In this document: positions 23,891 to 35,908 of the stretch, piece after piece
How the letters are laid out: the number at the start of each line of letters is the position of its first letter
Numbering within the stretch: the stretch's first letter is position 1
Assembly (NCBI GenBank): GCA_036245805.1
Contig: BTRK01000006.1
Location: 31,810,901 to 31,874,900, forward strand
DNA: 64,000 nucleotides
Reading direction: 5' to 3'
From: Pristionchus mayeri
Lineage: Eukaryota > Nematoda > Chromadorea > Rhabditida > Neodiplogasteridae
Program-made: the position numbers and the translations under genes
Notes under the pieces: generated by a model
Seen by the model: only the letters and a program-made list of their open reading frames with translations
What the model was told of the DNA's origin: nothing
The model's database searches: none

Positions 23891-24597
23891 GAATAAATGG
23901 TCGTGTTGATTTTGCTTGCAAAGAGGGGAAGGATGAGGAGGTAATATTATTGGTCATGGTCAGGGGAGATTCGGCTCAGGACGAGGAATTACTCGTGCAT
24001 ATCCACGAGTGAAATTGACCATGGTGACACGAAGATCAGAGACAGAAATAGTACTGGAAAGCGAAGATTTAGAAGCACGAGATGGGGGGAATTCCCCCTA
24101 GATTCACCACTAATGAAATACCGTATTGAGTCTCCTCCCTCAGGTATAATATTTCCATCCTATCAAATATTGGAATGGCAAAGCACCTCCAGTTGTTGTA
24201 TAGTGCAGTATTGCCCATCACCACAACAAGTGTCCACGACTGAAAAAAGCGCGATTACAACGAATCAAGATGAACTCACATTTTGGCTCAGTCTCGAGGC
24301 GTTTTATCGACCTTTTCATTAGCTGAAATGTCATAATCTCTTATGTGATGTTTTCACATGAACTATAGCAATGTCAATTTCGTAGTCGAAATAACAAGTA
24401 GAACATTACCGCAGCTTCACTATTCTGACTTCCTGATTCGATTCATAACTTCCCTTTCATATCTATTATATTCCATAACTCACTTGGATCATACTCAGAT
24501 TCTCATCGATTTCATGTTCAGGACATCCAATTCCCTTCACTCGATCGATTGCCCGTACGAAGCATTCCTCAATTCTGGAGTATTCCCAATCCTCTTC

Positions 24598-24708
24598 CCT
24601 CTATAAACCTCGTACTTGGGAGCGACGTGGAAGCTGACGTGTGCATGGAGGGAATAGATGGAGATGGAGAGGAAGAGGAGTAGTCTCACTGGAACCACCA
24701 TCGACTCA
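24598..24708 (-). CDS. possible orphan signal-peptide exon
   Basis: Minus strand. An ATG near 24708, or an in-frame one 5 codons later, opens a frame with an n-region, a hydrophobic core (LLLFLSISIYSLHAH) and a short mature start (VAPKYE) before a possible donor (GAG/GTTTAT). Its phase-0 end and KYE junction resemble the first exon of the fucosidase remnant (QKYT). No following GH29 exon was found within the next 500 bases. Confidence 0.25.
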
Positions 24709-24949
24709 CTAGACATGCATATGATTAGATTCAATTCGAATGAGACAACTCTTCGCAGAGGATCGATAAGAGAGATAGAGATGGATAGAGTATATATTAT
24801 GGATAGAGTATCTTATTAAAAATATATATTTTCAGTCATAGTCATATTATTCGAATCTCATCATTCAACAAAAATAAAGTATAAAATACGATTCCTTACT
24901 GCACCACAAGATGTGAGGATGTAAGCAGACCCGGAAGGCGGTGTTATCA

Positions 24950-25080
24950 TCTTGATGAGCCTTCCAAAATGACTGAATAACTACTTCTCGTCTTCTTTTG
25001 TAAGCACTCGTTATCGATGTCTCTTTGAGGTTTCGGAGAAAGTGACGAAAGGATTCAATCCGAGTCAAGATCTCTTTCAT
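24950..25080 (-). CDS. unrecognised coding fragment
   Basis: Minus strand. It encodes MKEILTRIESFRHFLRN and later YKRRREVVIQSFWKAH. The ESFRHF...RR.VI pattern recurs in the frame at 52090-52359 (ESFRHFRIN...QRRMVIKY), also on the minus strand, hinting at a dispersed family. No complete gene model could be built. Confidence 0.25.
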
Positions 25081-26438
25081 TCACTCTCTTTAATACTTAA
25101 ACTCTCTCGTTCTTTCTATCCTAGGACGTAAACTGGAAAGACTCTACACAAGGGTGCGAACAACAGGGTACATCCTTGACTGATTCAACAATAATTGTAA
25201 TTGTCTAATCGGCAATTTTTATTTTTTTGCAATGCTATTATTAGTGCAATGCTATTATTCTAATGAGGGCTAACACAAGTAATGTCCCAAAATGAAGTGA
25301 TATTAAATAAAAATGATAAGGTCACATGTACTCTATTGTTATTTAATCGGTCAGTGTCTCTGTCACAAACAAGACAATGTGGCTCCTTAGTGATAAGAGG
25401 GAAGCACATAAAATAGGGTGAATGAACCTCGTACCCCCGCATCAGAGGAGTCAGAGAACAACCAATATACTCGAATCATACTTAATTGAATTGAAAGTTT
25501 AAATAAAATACATAGTTTCCCAATTTGAGTGTATGTCTGCGGTCATTGCGAAATCTCTGAAAATGATTTGGGAGCATAGGTAATAGGCAGTGCCTATTAG
25601 GCACGCATTTTCCCTTCTATCAAAATCATTGTCATTTAGCTGTAATGCCCTTGTGAATAGTAGTTGCTGACACATAAATTTCGGATAATTGCTCACCAAA
25701 CAGCCATTTCAATCGAAACTCACATCGATAATTGCTTCCATAAGCGGCACCATTCAAACAATGCTATTTTCAGGGTTATTCACTCTCAATCCGAGCATGA
25801 ACTCCATTTTCTTTCGACTCGTATTTTCCAAATTTGTCAGAGTGAGAGGATTAACAGACGGGAGCTTTTTATTTTGGAGCTTTCTCAAATCGAAAATTAG
25901 ATATGAATTTCTCAATTCTTCTTCTTCTCTCTTCTCTCGCTTCGTCTGTTCGGGCATCGACTCTATTTCGAGAGCAGGAAATGAGTCACTCCTCTTCCCC
26001 TTCGATATTCCGATCATCAGCTCGAACTGGCTGAGTGAACCCTATAAATGCCATCTTCCCTTTCTCTTCTCACAGTTGTTTACAAGAACTTTTCGTCTCT
26101 ACCATATCGGTTTTCGCATCTTCACAACTCAGTTTTACTTTCGCCTTGTCAATGACCATTCGCTGAGTTATTAAATTTGTCTTATCACTCAAAATTTCGT
26201 GCTTAAATGATTGAATTTTTGCCCTAAATTTTCAGATTTCTATGGAATTTAATTATTGTAGATCAAAATACGGGGCTTATAACATAGTAATGTTTCCAAT
26301 GATTGGTACGTGTTTGATGTTAGTCTTCCTCTTAATTCTTTAACTTGCGAAAAACTTACCGAGTTACCGAAAAAAATTGATCAATTCACTTCAGTTCTTT
26401 ACCGAGAAATCGATATATGGATGATCTTTTGCCTGCAG

Positions 26439-27307
26439 ATGCATTTCCTCCTTCTCGCCCTCTCTCTTCCTCTCCTCTCTTCTGCTCTCCCTTGGGGAAC
26501 TATTCAGTCAGCAGCTGTCAAGGTTCATCAATATTGTAGTGATAAAATGTCGATATTCAAAGTTGGAATCCTCTAATCAATAATTTCTGTTCAGGGTAAG
26601 CTGAAGTGCAATGGAGAGCCTGCAGGAGACGTCAAGGTGAAGCTGTACGATGTGGACACTTGTGAGTTATTCTCATTACTGACATGTGAGCATAATCGTG
26701 CTGCCTGTCAAAATGGGCTACCGTAGTCAACGAATAATCGATAATCACTTCTGTTCTCCAGTCGATCTCGATGACCTCATGGCAGAGGGCGTTTCATCTC
26801 GCGATGGAACCTTCAAGTTGGCTGGCAGTGAGAAGGAGGTGCAGAGTGCGAAACCGTAATCTACGAACATCAAGAAATGACCATCCTCTTTCAGAACACG
26901 ACAATAGATCCGAAGATCAATATTTATCACAAGTGTAATTACAATGGGGTGAGTGTTCGATTTTAATATGTAAATCATCGAATAAAACTTTTGAGATGTG
27001 CCTCAAGAAGATTTCGATCGACATTCCTCAGGAGTACGTCACTGAAGGCGAGAGACCCGATAGGGTGAGAGTTCTTAATTTCTACATCCGTATTATAGAT
27101 TTTAAATTTATAATTTTTAAATGATTGAGAACTTCGCTTTGAAACTTTAGCGTTATGGATTCCGTTTCTAGTCTTATTTCATTTCGTACACTGGGATGTG
27201 TTGGAAATTGAGAGAGAGAATGATATCATCAATTGCAGGTATTCGATATCGGGGAGATCAACTTGGCCGGGAGTTTCTCGGGAGAGTCAACTGACTGCCT
27301 CAACTGA
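26439..27307 (+). CDS. transthyretin-like family secreted protein (TTR)
   Basis: A secreted beta-sandwich protein of the nematode transthyretin-like (TTL/TTR) family; individual members act as extracellular signals or carriers, and the ligand of this one is unknown. Six exons join in phase: 26439-26522, 26595-26661, 26762-26838, 26895-26948, 26996-27064 and 27239-27307, giving 139 residues, the family norm. A signal peptide (MHFLLLALSLPLLSSA) is followed by the hallmark KLKCNGEPAGDVKVKLYDVD, then FDLDDLMAEG, TTIDPKINIYHKC, ISIDIPQEYV and a C-terminal GEINLAGSFSGESTDCLN. Four cysteines remain for two disulfides. The ATG follows directly on a CTGCAG acceptor, so the message is probably trans-spliced. 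The gene appears complete and intact. Confidence 0.95.
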
Positions 27308-28036
27308 ATGCATCAATTATCTCAATGCTCCCTAATTTTACACACTCAAAATCAATGAGCAAGAAACTCGACCTAATATTCACTGAACTGTGCTTGATTG
27401 AATTGTTCTGTTTTATGCCAGACATATGAAGAATTTGATTTTTTCGTGCTTCGATTGCGGCTACTCCATATGCGTTAATGCAAACGATGAGTCCACTTGG
27501 AGAGGCAATCATAATGAGTTCGCCCAAGCCATTAGCAAAAAGTAGGAGAAGTATCATATGAAAGGCGAGAAGGAATTCAAGGTCAAAAGAACGAGTATGA
27601 GAAACGATGAGATAACGTGATAAAAGTATAGTGTGTGTGTTTCATCTCATCACTCTCTATCCATTTTACTCTAGGAGTTGGAGGAGTTGTAGTAGACTAT
27701 TCAGAAGAATATGACTCTCACTTCATATAAACAGATATATTTCGTCCATCATTTTGCCTTTGTGTTTTGTTATGCGGTATTCATCTCATTCATTGTTCAG
27801 CTTTGTTTATTTCCCTGTTCGGCTTCTTCCCTTCTCCCTCGTTTATGTCCGTACCAACCGTTTTGATTCCCTTGTTCTTCCGTGCTTTAGCTGTCAGAGA
27901 TGTAGTGAAAGAATGACTTGAATAAACATGGTTTATTGTGACTAACTATACAAATAGCGCTCTCTGTCCCAGAGGCGTGAGTGAAAACAAGAATAACTTA
28001 TTATTCGATGAATATCTCAATCATGTGTTCGGTAGT
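27308..28036. other. 3' intergenic space between converging genes
   Basis: The plus-strand transthyretin-like gene and the minus-strand EGF gene converge here. No exon was found. An AATAAA occurs near 27920 but is over 600 bases beyond the first gene's stop. Confidence 0.4.
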
Positions 28037-31000
28037 TTACTTTCCAATCAGTTGTGCGCAGGTGGTGCCAGTGAATCCCGGATTGCAGAGACAGACGAAG
28101 GATTTCGCCGTCCCGAGACAGAAGCCATTGTTGGTGCATGCGAGTGCATTCGAACAGAGAGGAGCTGAAGAAGTCTCATTCAGTCATCCTTCCATTCTGC
28201 GCTAGTATCCCTTTACGACATTATATTACACTGAGATTTCAAAATAGTCATTTAAATATGTATTGTTTTAACCATATATCTGCATTATTTCGTTATACAC
28301 CGATTCACAACGTGTTTTGTGATACATTCGGTAATATTGCTATTATATTGTAAGATAAACGGCTGATCAACCCCAGGTCTAACTGGTTTATTTAGGTATG
28401 GCTATTCAAATGCTCACCGAATTCGCATCTCGACCCGGTGTATCCGAGTGAGCATGCACACGTGGGAGCACCCTTCGTCCCTGTACAGATCCCATTCCCA
28501 TTGCAGTCCTGAAATCACTACTCAGTTGTTAAGTTAGACAGCTAATAAATAAGATCATGAAGTTATGGAATGAATTTCTAACCTTCGTCTCACAGGGTGC
28601 ATTCGCGTTTCCTCCCAGAAGATCGGAGCCTCAAGTCATATTCATCACAAATTATAATAGTGTAATCATATATCAATTAAAAACGGATCTGAGTGTTAAT
28701 AATATTGAACAATTAAAAAAAACGGATCTGAGTGTTAATAATATTGAACATGTTAAACTGACCGATTTTGACTTCGCATCGTTCGCCAGTGAAGCCCAGC
28801 CCACAAATGCACGAAAATAGATCCTCAAATCGAGGAAGAATAGAAAAATTATTATAATATAATTTAGTAACTATTTATTAAATATGGAATACCTTAGTGC
28901 CTAGACACACTCCCTGCTTGTTACAGTCTGTGTCATCGCACGACTTCCCCACGCCTGGAATGTTCTCATCATTAAGTCACTTCAAGTTAACACTTTTTTC
29001 CATATTTCCCTGAATCGGCGACATACTTGAGTCAGTTGAGACTGAATTTCTTTCTCGCCTTCTTTCTTTCTACAAGTTCTCTGGATGCTCGGTCCACAAT
29101 GAGAGTGGTCCATGCTTCTCCTCTCCTCCCTATTCTCCTCACTTGTCTCGCATGACTCTCCCGAGTATCCCAATTGGCATGCACACATCTTCTGGTCCTT
29201 CACTCCGATGCAAACTCCCTTCTTGTTGCAGTCCGATGCCTCACAAAGAGGAAACGGGGCTGAGAAGAGACGTCGTTGACTGTCATATCACGGGGAAAGG
29301 CAAAGGTCCCGTCTTCGAAACTATGGTCAACACTGCTGAGCCAGTGATGTTTGTGCCAGATAGTATTACGGTATAGTGTAGTAAGTACGACGTACCCGTC
29401 TCGCACTTGGGGCCTGTATATCCAATCTCGCATGCACACACGAACTCCGCCTTGCTGCCCATGCACATACCCTGCAAAAGCAAACAACTAATTGGATGAG
29501 AGAATGCATCTTTTCGATCATCGTTTAGTGCGGTTATCGTTGTCGCACAAATATTCAAACAATTAAGCATTAAAAACATTGATTCTTTTTCAGAACACGG
29601 AATCGGCTGTTTTACGAAGTTGTGATATGATTAGAGACCACAAGTCACGCCCACTTTCAGGAATATTGGTCCGACATTTCAAATTCTTAACCAAATCTGA
29701 CGATCAAAAGTGATTTCGGTAGATCTTAGGATCCTTCACAAATGACCACTGGAGCAGCCTGAACAGACATCTCTAATTAGGTCAGCATACGCTAATTAAG
29801 GCCATGTATAGACGTAAAATGGGTCATTATACTAGTGTGCAGCTGCTCCACTCGCAGTTTGTAGATCCTATCAGTAAGAAACATCGTACAAAATTGGAAA
29901 ACAGAAGGATGTTTTTCGGAACTGTCGGAACGTTTACCAGATTTAATAAAAAAATTGCAAAAAAGTGCAAACCTATTTCCATAGAGGAGATTCGAACCTG
30001 GAGGATTCGGGCACTAGAGGTAGGCCTCTACCATCACACCAAATGGACAGTTGCTATAGCGAGATCAAAACTGACTGATGAATGAACTTGATGACTTGTT
30101 CATTTTTCACAAATTCCCGAGTGTAAGGTTTTCAGGTAATAATTCTTTGCGGAGTTAAAATTTAGTTCTAAATGACACAGCATGATCTTATTCAGACCGA
30201 AAGGGTTGCATTGGGCACATAAAGTGCCTGGTACGACGATTTTGGCAGAACGCGTTGTGGTCTCTAGATATGATTACGATATTTCCTATTGTGATTGCAC
30301 GTAGGCTGTCATATTTTCAGTGCAGAGATTTGGGGAATCATTTGTAAGTTCAACAAGTGTCATTATACCTTTCGTAGGAAATAGATTGAGATAGCTTGTC
30401 ACCTTTCCATTACAATCAGCAGCTGTGCATGGGATCCTCCCTCCGGAAGAGTCGCGGTTCACTATAGTGGCAGATGTTACCGAAGTAGTTAGATAATGAA
30501 CGCACCCATCTCTTCCACTTTGTACTGGCACTTCTTGCCGGTGTAACCAAGTTCACAGAGACAAAGAGGGAAGGCCTACAAATACAAATACGGTAGATTG
30601 CATATGGTAAGATAGATGTAAGAGTACGGTACCTTCGTTCCGACGCAGACCCCCTTGCCCTCGCAATCTGATGCATCACACTTCGAAGGAGAGGGGAGAT
30701 TGACACCAGTGTTGCCGCCTAGAGAGAGAATCTCTTTTGAAGAAGGATGTATTGCTTGTTGTATTTTCAGTTGATCGAGAGAGAGAGTAAATATTTAATA
30801 AATATGTTTTTGATAGAAGATATGGATAATATTTTTAAAAAATAAGCAGATGGTAAAATCAAGTAATTCGACTGACTGGTAACAGTGTCACAGAAGCTTC
30901 CAGCATATCCTGGTTTGCAGATGCACGAGAATTGAGTGGCAGATCCAACACAGAGTCCATTCCCCTTGCAGGCAACGGCAGAATCACACGGGGCTGAGGA

Positions 31001-31366
31001 GGAGAAATGAGGGAGGAAAGGAGAATGGATCAATGAATTCCCCTTGTCATCAATCATTCCACTACCACAACATTTCCATTAGAAATGTATTTAGAAATGT
31101 AAGAATAGGATAATCTCGTACCAGTCTCGCATCTCGTTCCGGAGTATCCCAGGTCGCACATGCAAAGGGGCGCCACTTTCGTGCCTGTACACGTCCCTCG
31201 ATTCGTGCAATCCGTGCGATCACAACTCAGCTGCAAGCATCGGCTTTGATCTCCATTATGCAATTTGCGAGCTCAGTAAAAGTACTTTTCCTGACAGGTA
31301 ACGACTGCATTAACTCACAGCTTGGGTGGCCACTACGAGAGTAGAGAAGAGAATGAGGGTTTGCAT
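28037..31366 (-). CDS. secreted protein with eight EGF-like repeats
   Basis: Thirteen minus-strand exons join in phase: 31319-31366, 31122-31230, 30877-30993, 30633-30718, 30506-30575, 30403-30461, 29396-29471, 29143-29259, 28893-28954, 28763-28823, 28583-28629, 28418-28508 and 28037-28164, encoding 356 residues with stop TAA at 28037-28039. A signal peptide (MQTLILFSTLVVATQA) is followed by eight EGF-like domains of the form CxxxDCNxxGxCxGTKxxxxCxCxxGYxGxxC and little else. There is no transmembrane helix, so it is probably secreted to the matrix, cuticle or body cavity. Introns between domains are phase 1; domains 3-7 are each also split by a phase-0 intron right after the GTK-like motif. 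The intron inside domain 4 (29472-30402) holds a 631-bp TIR element. I cannot name an orthologue. Confidence 0.93.
28679..28752 (+). repeat. 34-37 bp tandem duplication in EGF intron
   Basis: Two adjacent copies of AAACGGATCTGAGTGTTAAT...TTGAACA lie in the intron between exons 28583-28629 and 28763-28823, close to the donor of the latter on the minus strand. Confidence 0.9.
29634..30264. mobile_element. 631-bp TIR element, copy A (in EGF gene intron)
   Basis: Terminal inverted repeats GAGACCACAA, with the TA target on both sides (TA|GAGACC...GGTCTC|TA). It matches the element at 35909-36539 at the same length and, as far as read, base for base, so one copy is recent. A 93-codon frame (29804-30085) is present in both copies but overlaps a tRNA-like segment on the other strand and is not convincing as a gene. 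It sits in the phase-0 intron that splits EGF domain 4. Confidence 0.93.
29978..30047 (-). pseudogene. tRNA-like segment in 631-bp element, copy A
   Basis: Read on the minus strand, 70 bases begin TCCAT and end ATGGA, so the outer five bases can pair as an acceptor stem. Inside are an A box-like TGGTGTGATGG and a B box-like GGTTCGAATCTCC. The T and anticodon arms are poor, so this is tRNA-derived rather than a working gene. Confidence 0.55.
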
Positions 31367-31691
31367 GAGTAGTCGTGCCTTGCCCCATCTCCCCCTTCCC
31401 TTTTATCCTCTGTTCACTCCAGCTGATAAATCAGAACATCCGTGGTCGTCTCTGCTCATTTATCTATTCCATCCTTTGTTTCACGCATTTCGAGAGGAGA
31501 GAAATCGCAAAATCGACCCATTCACTGACCCTTAAACTGTTTGGACAGATGAAACAATTTAGAGAGAGAACGGTCTGTAGCCATCCACTATTAGTCATCC
31601 ATTTGACGTCAAGGCCTAAGAAAAGAAGCTTATAGAAATAATACCCAGAATTTGAAAATAAGATGCTCAGTCATGATAGATGTGAGGAATA

Positions 31692-33013
31692 GGGGGTACG
31701 ACATTTCCGCAACGGAATTCCCCTCACAGGGAAATAAGTCTACGTTTTTAGACTTATCTGTAGACTTTGAAAGTCGCCGCTCATGAACCCTTATTCAAAG
31801 TCTAATCAATCGACGTCAAAGTCTAATTTTTAGACTTATGAAATCTTCGCAGAGCAACCTCGAAAATTACTGTATTCGGTTCAAAGAGAGCGCATGGTAG
31901 AGCAGTTCTTTTGTATGCTTGTGATGGTTGTTGTAGTAATGAACAAGAGTAGGTCGCAAGGGTTTATCACACCATAAAATAACACAGGAACAACTATAGC
32001 GAGATCTTTTCGCATTCTTTACAATTGGATTAAACTATGGCGATCAACACGATCGATTCTTATTGGATATTTCTTCGCGCTGTATTACATAGTGCTTGAT
32101 TACAGCTCTCATACACAGAGAATAAACTTTATGAGAGTATATCAGTCGTGAATCTGAAAAGGAAACTTGAAACCATGAAACAAAATCAAACCTTTTGGAG
32201 AGAAAGAATGAAAATTCCACACCATATCAGTGAAAATTCGATGTGAATAGAAAGCTCAATCATATCGGGACCTGAAATATTGCGCAAACTGAGCTGAATT
32301 ATCGGCAAGGACTTATCTGATTGATTCTGTTCCTCCCTTTCTTCATTGATTATGATAGTAGAATATTTAGCATAACTGGTAAATGGACGCCTGACCTAAG
32401 AATACATGATAATACAAAAACAAAACAACAGTAAAACGGCAAATAGTACGAAGAAAACAGTGTGTAGTATCGATCAAATGAATTTCGAAAAGGGGCAGCG
32501 TACTGTGGACGCGCATTCGAATCGAAAACTGATTCGATCTAGACTTGGAAAGTCTAATACTGCGAATTCGAAAGTCTAAAATTTAGACTTTTGAAGTCTA
32601 ACAACATTAGACTTTTGAAGTCGTAGACTTATTTCCCTGTAAGCCTTCGCTTCGCATAGGGACTAGCAACTTGGGTGTTGTTTCATTGATTCCAGTATGC
32701 GCTCCCATACCATTGCGTACATAATTCCTGTTTCCAGGCGATCTCAAGTTTCAACGTATATACACCTGGAAACAGGAATTATATATAATTTATTTATATA
32801 TAATTCCTGCTTCCAGGTGTTCTTTAGCTTCACTCCAAATCAACGTATCGGGGGCCATCGTATATACGTTGAAACTTGAGATCGCCTGGAAACAGGAATT
32901 ATGTACGCAATGGTATGGGAGCGCATACTGGTAACAGTGAAACAACTAAGTTGCTGGTCCATTTGCGAAGCGAACGGTGTTCCGTTGCGGAAATGTCGTA
33001 CCCGGGTACCCCC
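31692..33013. mobile_element. foldback element disrupted by a nested element
   Basis: The left arm (31692-31726 continuing at 32640-32763) is the inverse of the right arm (about 32860-33013): GTACGACATTTCCGCAACGG, CTTCGCTTCGCA, TAGCAACTTG..., then ~70 bp starting CAGTATGCGCTCCCATACC. The centre (32764-32819) is itself a hairpin, ACCTGGAAACAGGAATTATA against its inverse. The left arm is interrupted by a separate element at 31727-32639; removing it restores the colinear arm. Confidence 0.85.
31727..32639. mobile_element. nested TIR element with AGTCTA subterminal repeats
   Basis: A 913-bp element with 18-bp perfect terminal repeats CAGGGAAATAAGTCTACG. About 13 copies of AGTCTA/TAGACT cluster within ~120 bp of each end (31735-31835 and 32545-32630), as in DNA transposons whose transposase binds repeated subterminal motifs. 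CAGGG ends suit hAT-like elements, but an 8-bp target duplication is not obvious. No long frame is present, so it is non-autonomous. Confidence 0.8.
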
Positions 33014-33040
33014 GAGGAATAGCATATTTCATAGAAGATA

Positions 33041-33442
33041 TCGTCATGTTGGCGAAATCAGAACGACCACCGAGAGGCACCAAGTAAATTTCGATTTCTG
33101 ATTCATTGCGAATACGCAAATTTAGCAGATGTGATTGTGCTCATAATTTTATCATGAATCGGCCCGGACATGCTCGGTAAATTATAGCTAGAAATCGATA
33201 AAACAAATACACAACAGTTTGGTGCGATTACGGTGTTTTGAAAAGCTCACCGACCTTGGTGAACTTTACTAAATACCGTAATCTCACCATAATTGTTTGA
33301 CTTCGATTTATCGATTTCTTTCCGACCGGGGATATCCGGGTCGATTCCGGCAAATCGACCATGATAAAAATTATGAGCACAAAAACAGCTTCTAAATTTG
33401 CGTATGACTCAGAAATCGAAATTTACTCGCCAACATGTACGA
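33041..33442. mobile_element. imperfect ~400-bp palindrome (foldback)
   Basis: The left arm from TCATGTTGGCG through TAAATTTCGATTTCTGA and GTGCTCATAATTTTATCATG is mirrored by CATGATAAAAATTATGAGCAC, TCAGAAATCGAAATTTA and CGCCAACATG on the right. The left arm has about 28 extra bases after GTTGGCGA. It starts only 27 bases beyond the foldback at 31692-33013. Confidence 0.8.
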
Positions 33443-35027
33443 TAGTAAATCGATCAGTGTACATTTCCTCCAAATGGCAAATATTAATTACTTCGATGGG
33501 TTGGAGTGTATCTAAGAGAAAGAACGATAGGTACACGATTACATTATTTCTCCAAGCGCACGCCATTTCATTTCTAAAGGAATTTTCTTTTAGATACAAC
33601 TTGTCTATTATTTTTTGCGATTCACTTTAGTTATACTCGTTCTTTTTTCCAATAGTTCAGCAAAACATTTCTCTCGAGCACCAAAAAAACGAGTAGTAGT
33701 ACAGTTGGGCGGCCTTGGACTGGAGGGTATCCGAGAGGGGAAGAGGAGACGAAACGAGAGGATTGAGTACTACTCGGTTGATGCTTACTTCTTGAGGAAG
33801 AGTACTCACTTTCGAAAGACTGCTTCTTCAAGGATGGAGAGAGGAGCAGGTCAGAGATCGAGTAGCAACTCAACCATTCACTTTCCATTCCAATCACTCC
33901 ATTCCTCATCCACATTTATAATATTGATGCATTTTAGTTGTAAATTTTTCGGAGACAAAGTTGGTTTACTTTTCTGAGCAACGAAAATGTAATCAATCCG
34001 CGTAGCCTTTACTGTAGTCTGTTCTTCTTCTATGAAGTATCAACCCTCGTCCCCCCATTGTTCTCCTATCGTCAGTCTCTGCTCGCACAGTAACCTAAGT
34101 CCTCTCCCGATCGGATTTGAACGAGTAGTGAGATTCTCTCCTGATTGGATACTCTCTCGTCTATGAGATAAAGAGAGAGTCCACGTGGAATGGAGAGAGG
34201 GGGAGATGCCCCTTGAGTCTCACGTGATACTTCTTCCTTCCTCATGTCTCCGTCTGGCAAGAGGGGGCAATCCTATTGTCCCATCCAAGTTTGCCCACTC
34301 ACTCTTGTCTCTTCCGCTTTTTGCACGTTGACCGCTCATACCGAGGAACTAATCCTGCGATGGTACGGTATTCAGTCACTGTATGCTCTCCCTCGGGGAG
34401 ATTCCATACAGTCTAATTAGAGCGCGGGCCATTGAACTCATGAGATGAGTGTGGAACTAGTAGTGCTTGAAGTAAAGTAAAGTGAGAGACTTCTTGCCGT
34501 GAATTCCCTTTCTTCCTTGAGGACATAAGAGAAGAAGGGAATCTCTCCATTGGGAAGACTCGAGAGGTCAGACGAAAAGAGAGAGTATGCAGAATGGAGA
34601 GAACGAGGACAGGAAGTTATGACTGGTTCTGCAAAGTTCACAGTGAAAGTGAGACTCTGCCTTTCACTCAGGACTATTAACTGGAGTTGACAGTCGGAGG
34701 AATGATTCTCCTCTTTTAGTGTGTTATCTCGCAAGATCGTGCAGATCAGTGAAAGGGAATGTAAAGGTAGAAGATTCACCTGCGGCTCAAAAGTCGATTT
34801 AATAATTAGTTTTTTCCCAAATTACATCATTTTGAGAATCATAGAAGATGGTTGAGATGTCTTCTCGTGAAAGAATCCATCCTGAAAGTTGAGTAGCAAG
34901 GTGTTGTAGGTGGAAATGCAGCTGAGTTAGAAAGGAAATTGAATCAATTATCACCCATTTTGGAAATATATATTTTTAGCAGTGTTCACGAGTGAGACAC
35001 CGTGCCCCGAAGCCCTGTCTTGTTATA
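33443..35027. other. no gene recognised
   Basis: Short frames only. No exon, RNA gene or element end was supported on either strand. Confidence 0.35.
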
Positions 35028-35035
35028 GTCTTCAG

Positions 35036-35391
35036 TAGAGAGCGGAGAGGAAGAGGGAAGACCGCTCTGTGCGACGAGGAATGATATTTTCTCTTCCGGA
35101 AGAATGAGAGGGTGGGGAAAGTCTTCCGGAAGACCAGTCTTGTAAAACTTACTATTGCGAAAATCGAGTCAAAATTTCGTGCAAATGCATCTAGCCGTAT
35201 CCTAATACCATATTTAAACTAGTTCTCCACAAAATGACTTAAAATCCGCTCTAAAAACGCTCTAAAACAACATTTTTCTTGGCCCTACTCTTCCGGAAGA
35301 CTTTGCACTTTCCCTCCCTCTTCCTCATTCCTCGTTCTCTCCCTGAAAAGAGCGGCAGAGTCTTCCTCTTCCTCTTCCTCTCCGCACTCTA
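35036..35391. mobile_element. hAT-like MITE, solo copy 1
   Basis: A 356-bp element with ends TAGAGAGCGGAGAGGAAGAG and CTCTTCCTCTCCGCACTCTA. It is flanked on both sides by the same 8 bases, GTCTTCAG (35028-35035 and 35392-35399). An 8-bp duplication with TAGNG-type ends is the hAT signature. The interior has repeated CTTCCGGAAGA palindromes. Other copies are at 46756-47102 and in the triplet 60786-61863. Confidence 0.93.
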
Positions 35392-35908
35392 GTCTTCAGT
35401 ATCCGTATTCACTCCCCTCTCTCTGAGCTCTCCATCCGAGTGTTCACTCCTCCTTCCACGATCCCTTCCTCGCATATCTTTTTTGCCCCTACTATCCATT
35501 TCAATCTCAGCTATTCGAGCGGATCCATCGCTTGCCAATGTCCATCTTCCTTCCCAAACTCATGCCTTTATCCTAGAAATATTCCTTGTGAACTGTAGAT
35601 CAAATTATTGGGAAAGTCAATAGATGTTCTAATTAATTTGTTACTTCATACTATGGAATGTTTTGATCCTGAAAACAACGTCGTTCTCCGGTTGCCTTGT
35701 GTTGGGCGAATGCGTATTCTGTTTGGTGCACGGATAAGCCTCCTTTGGGGGGGGGGAGACAGACGATAGAAGAAGGAAAAGCAATGGCCATTCCAGGTTA
35801 CTCTTTCATTCTTTCAATTAGGTTATCATTTGAATTATGGCAGTATTCATTTTGATTCGTTTGAGAACATCTGCGTCGAAAGGGAAACTTTCCCTCGCCC
35901 TATGCATA

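Larger units (their letters stand above)
20578..26438. other. mostly unassigned region
   Basis: It holds the pyrimidine-rich tract at 23763-23890, a possible signal-peptide exon at 24598-24708 and a coding-looking fragment at 24950-25080 (minus). A cysteine-containing frame at 22261-22539 (minus) is overlapped by a longer plus-strand frame, and neither can be preferred. The 161-codon plus frame at 25689-26174 is F/S/I-rich and not convincing. Confidence 0.35.

Noticed and set aside
25689..26174. 161-codon frame upstream of the transthyretin-like gene
   Set aside because: F/S/I-rich, overlapped by frames on the other strand, no family similarity.
29804..30085. 93-codon frame identical in two places, looking like a conserved gene
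   Set aside because: It lies wholly within the 631-bp TIR element and overlaps its tRNA-like segment; identity reflects recent copying, not selection.
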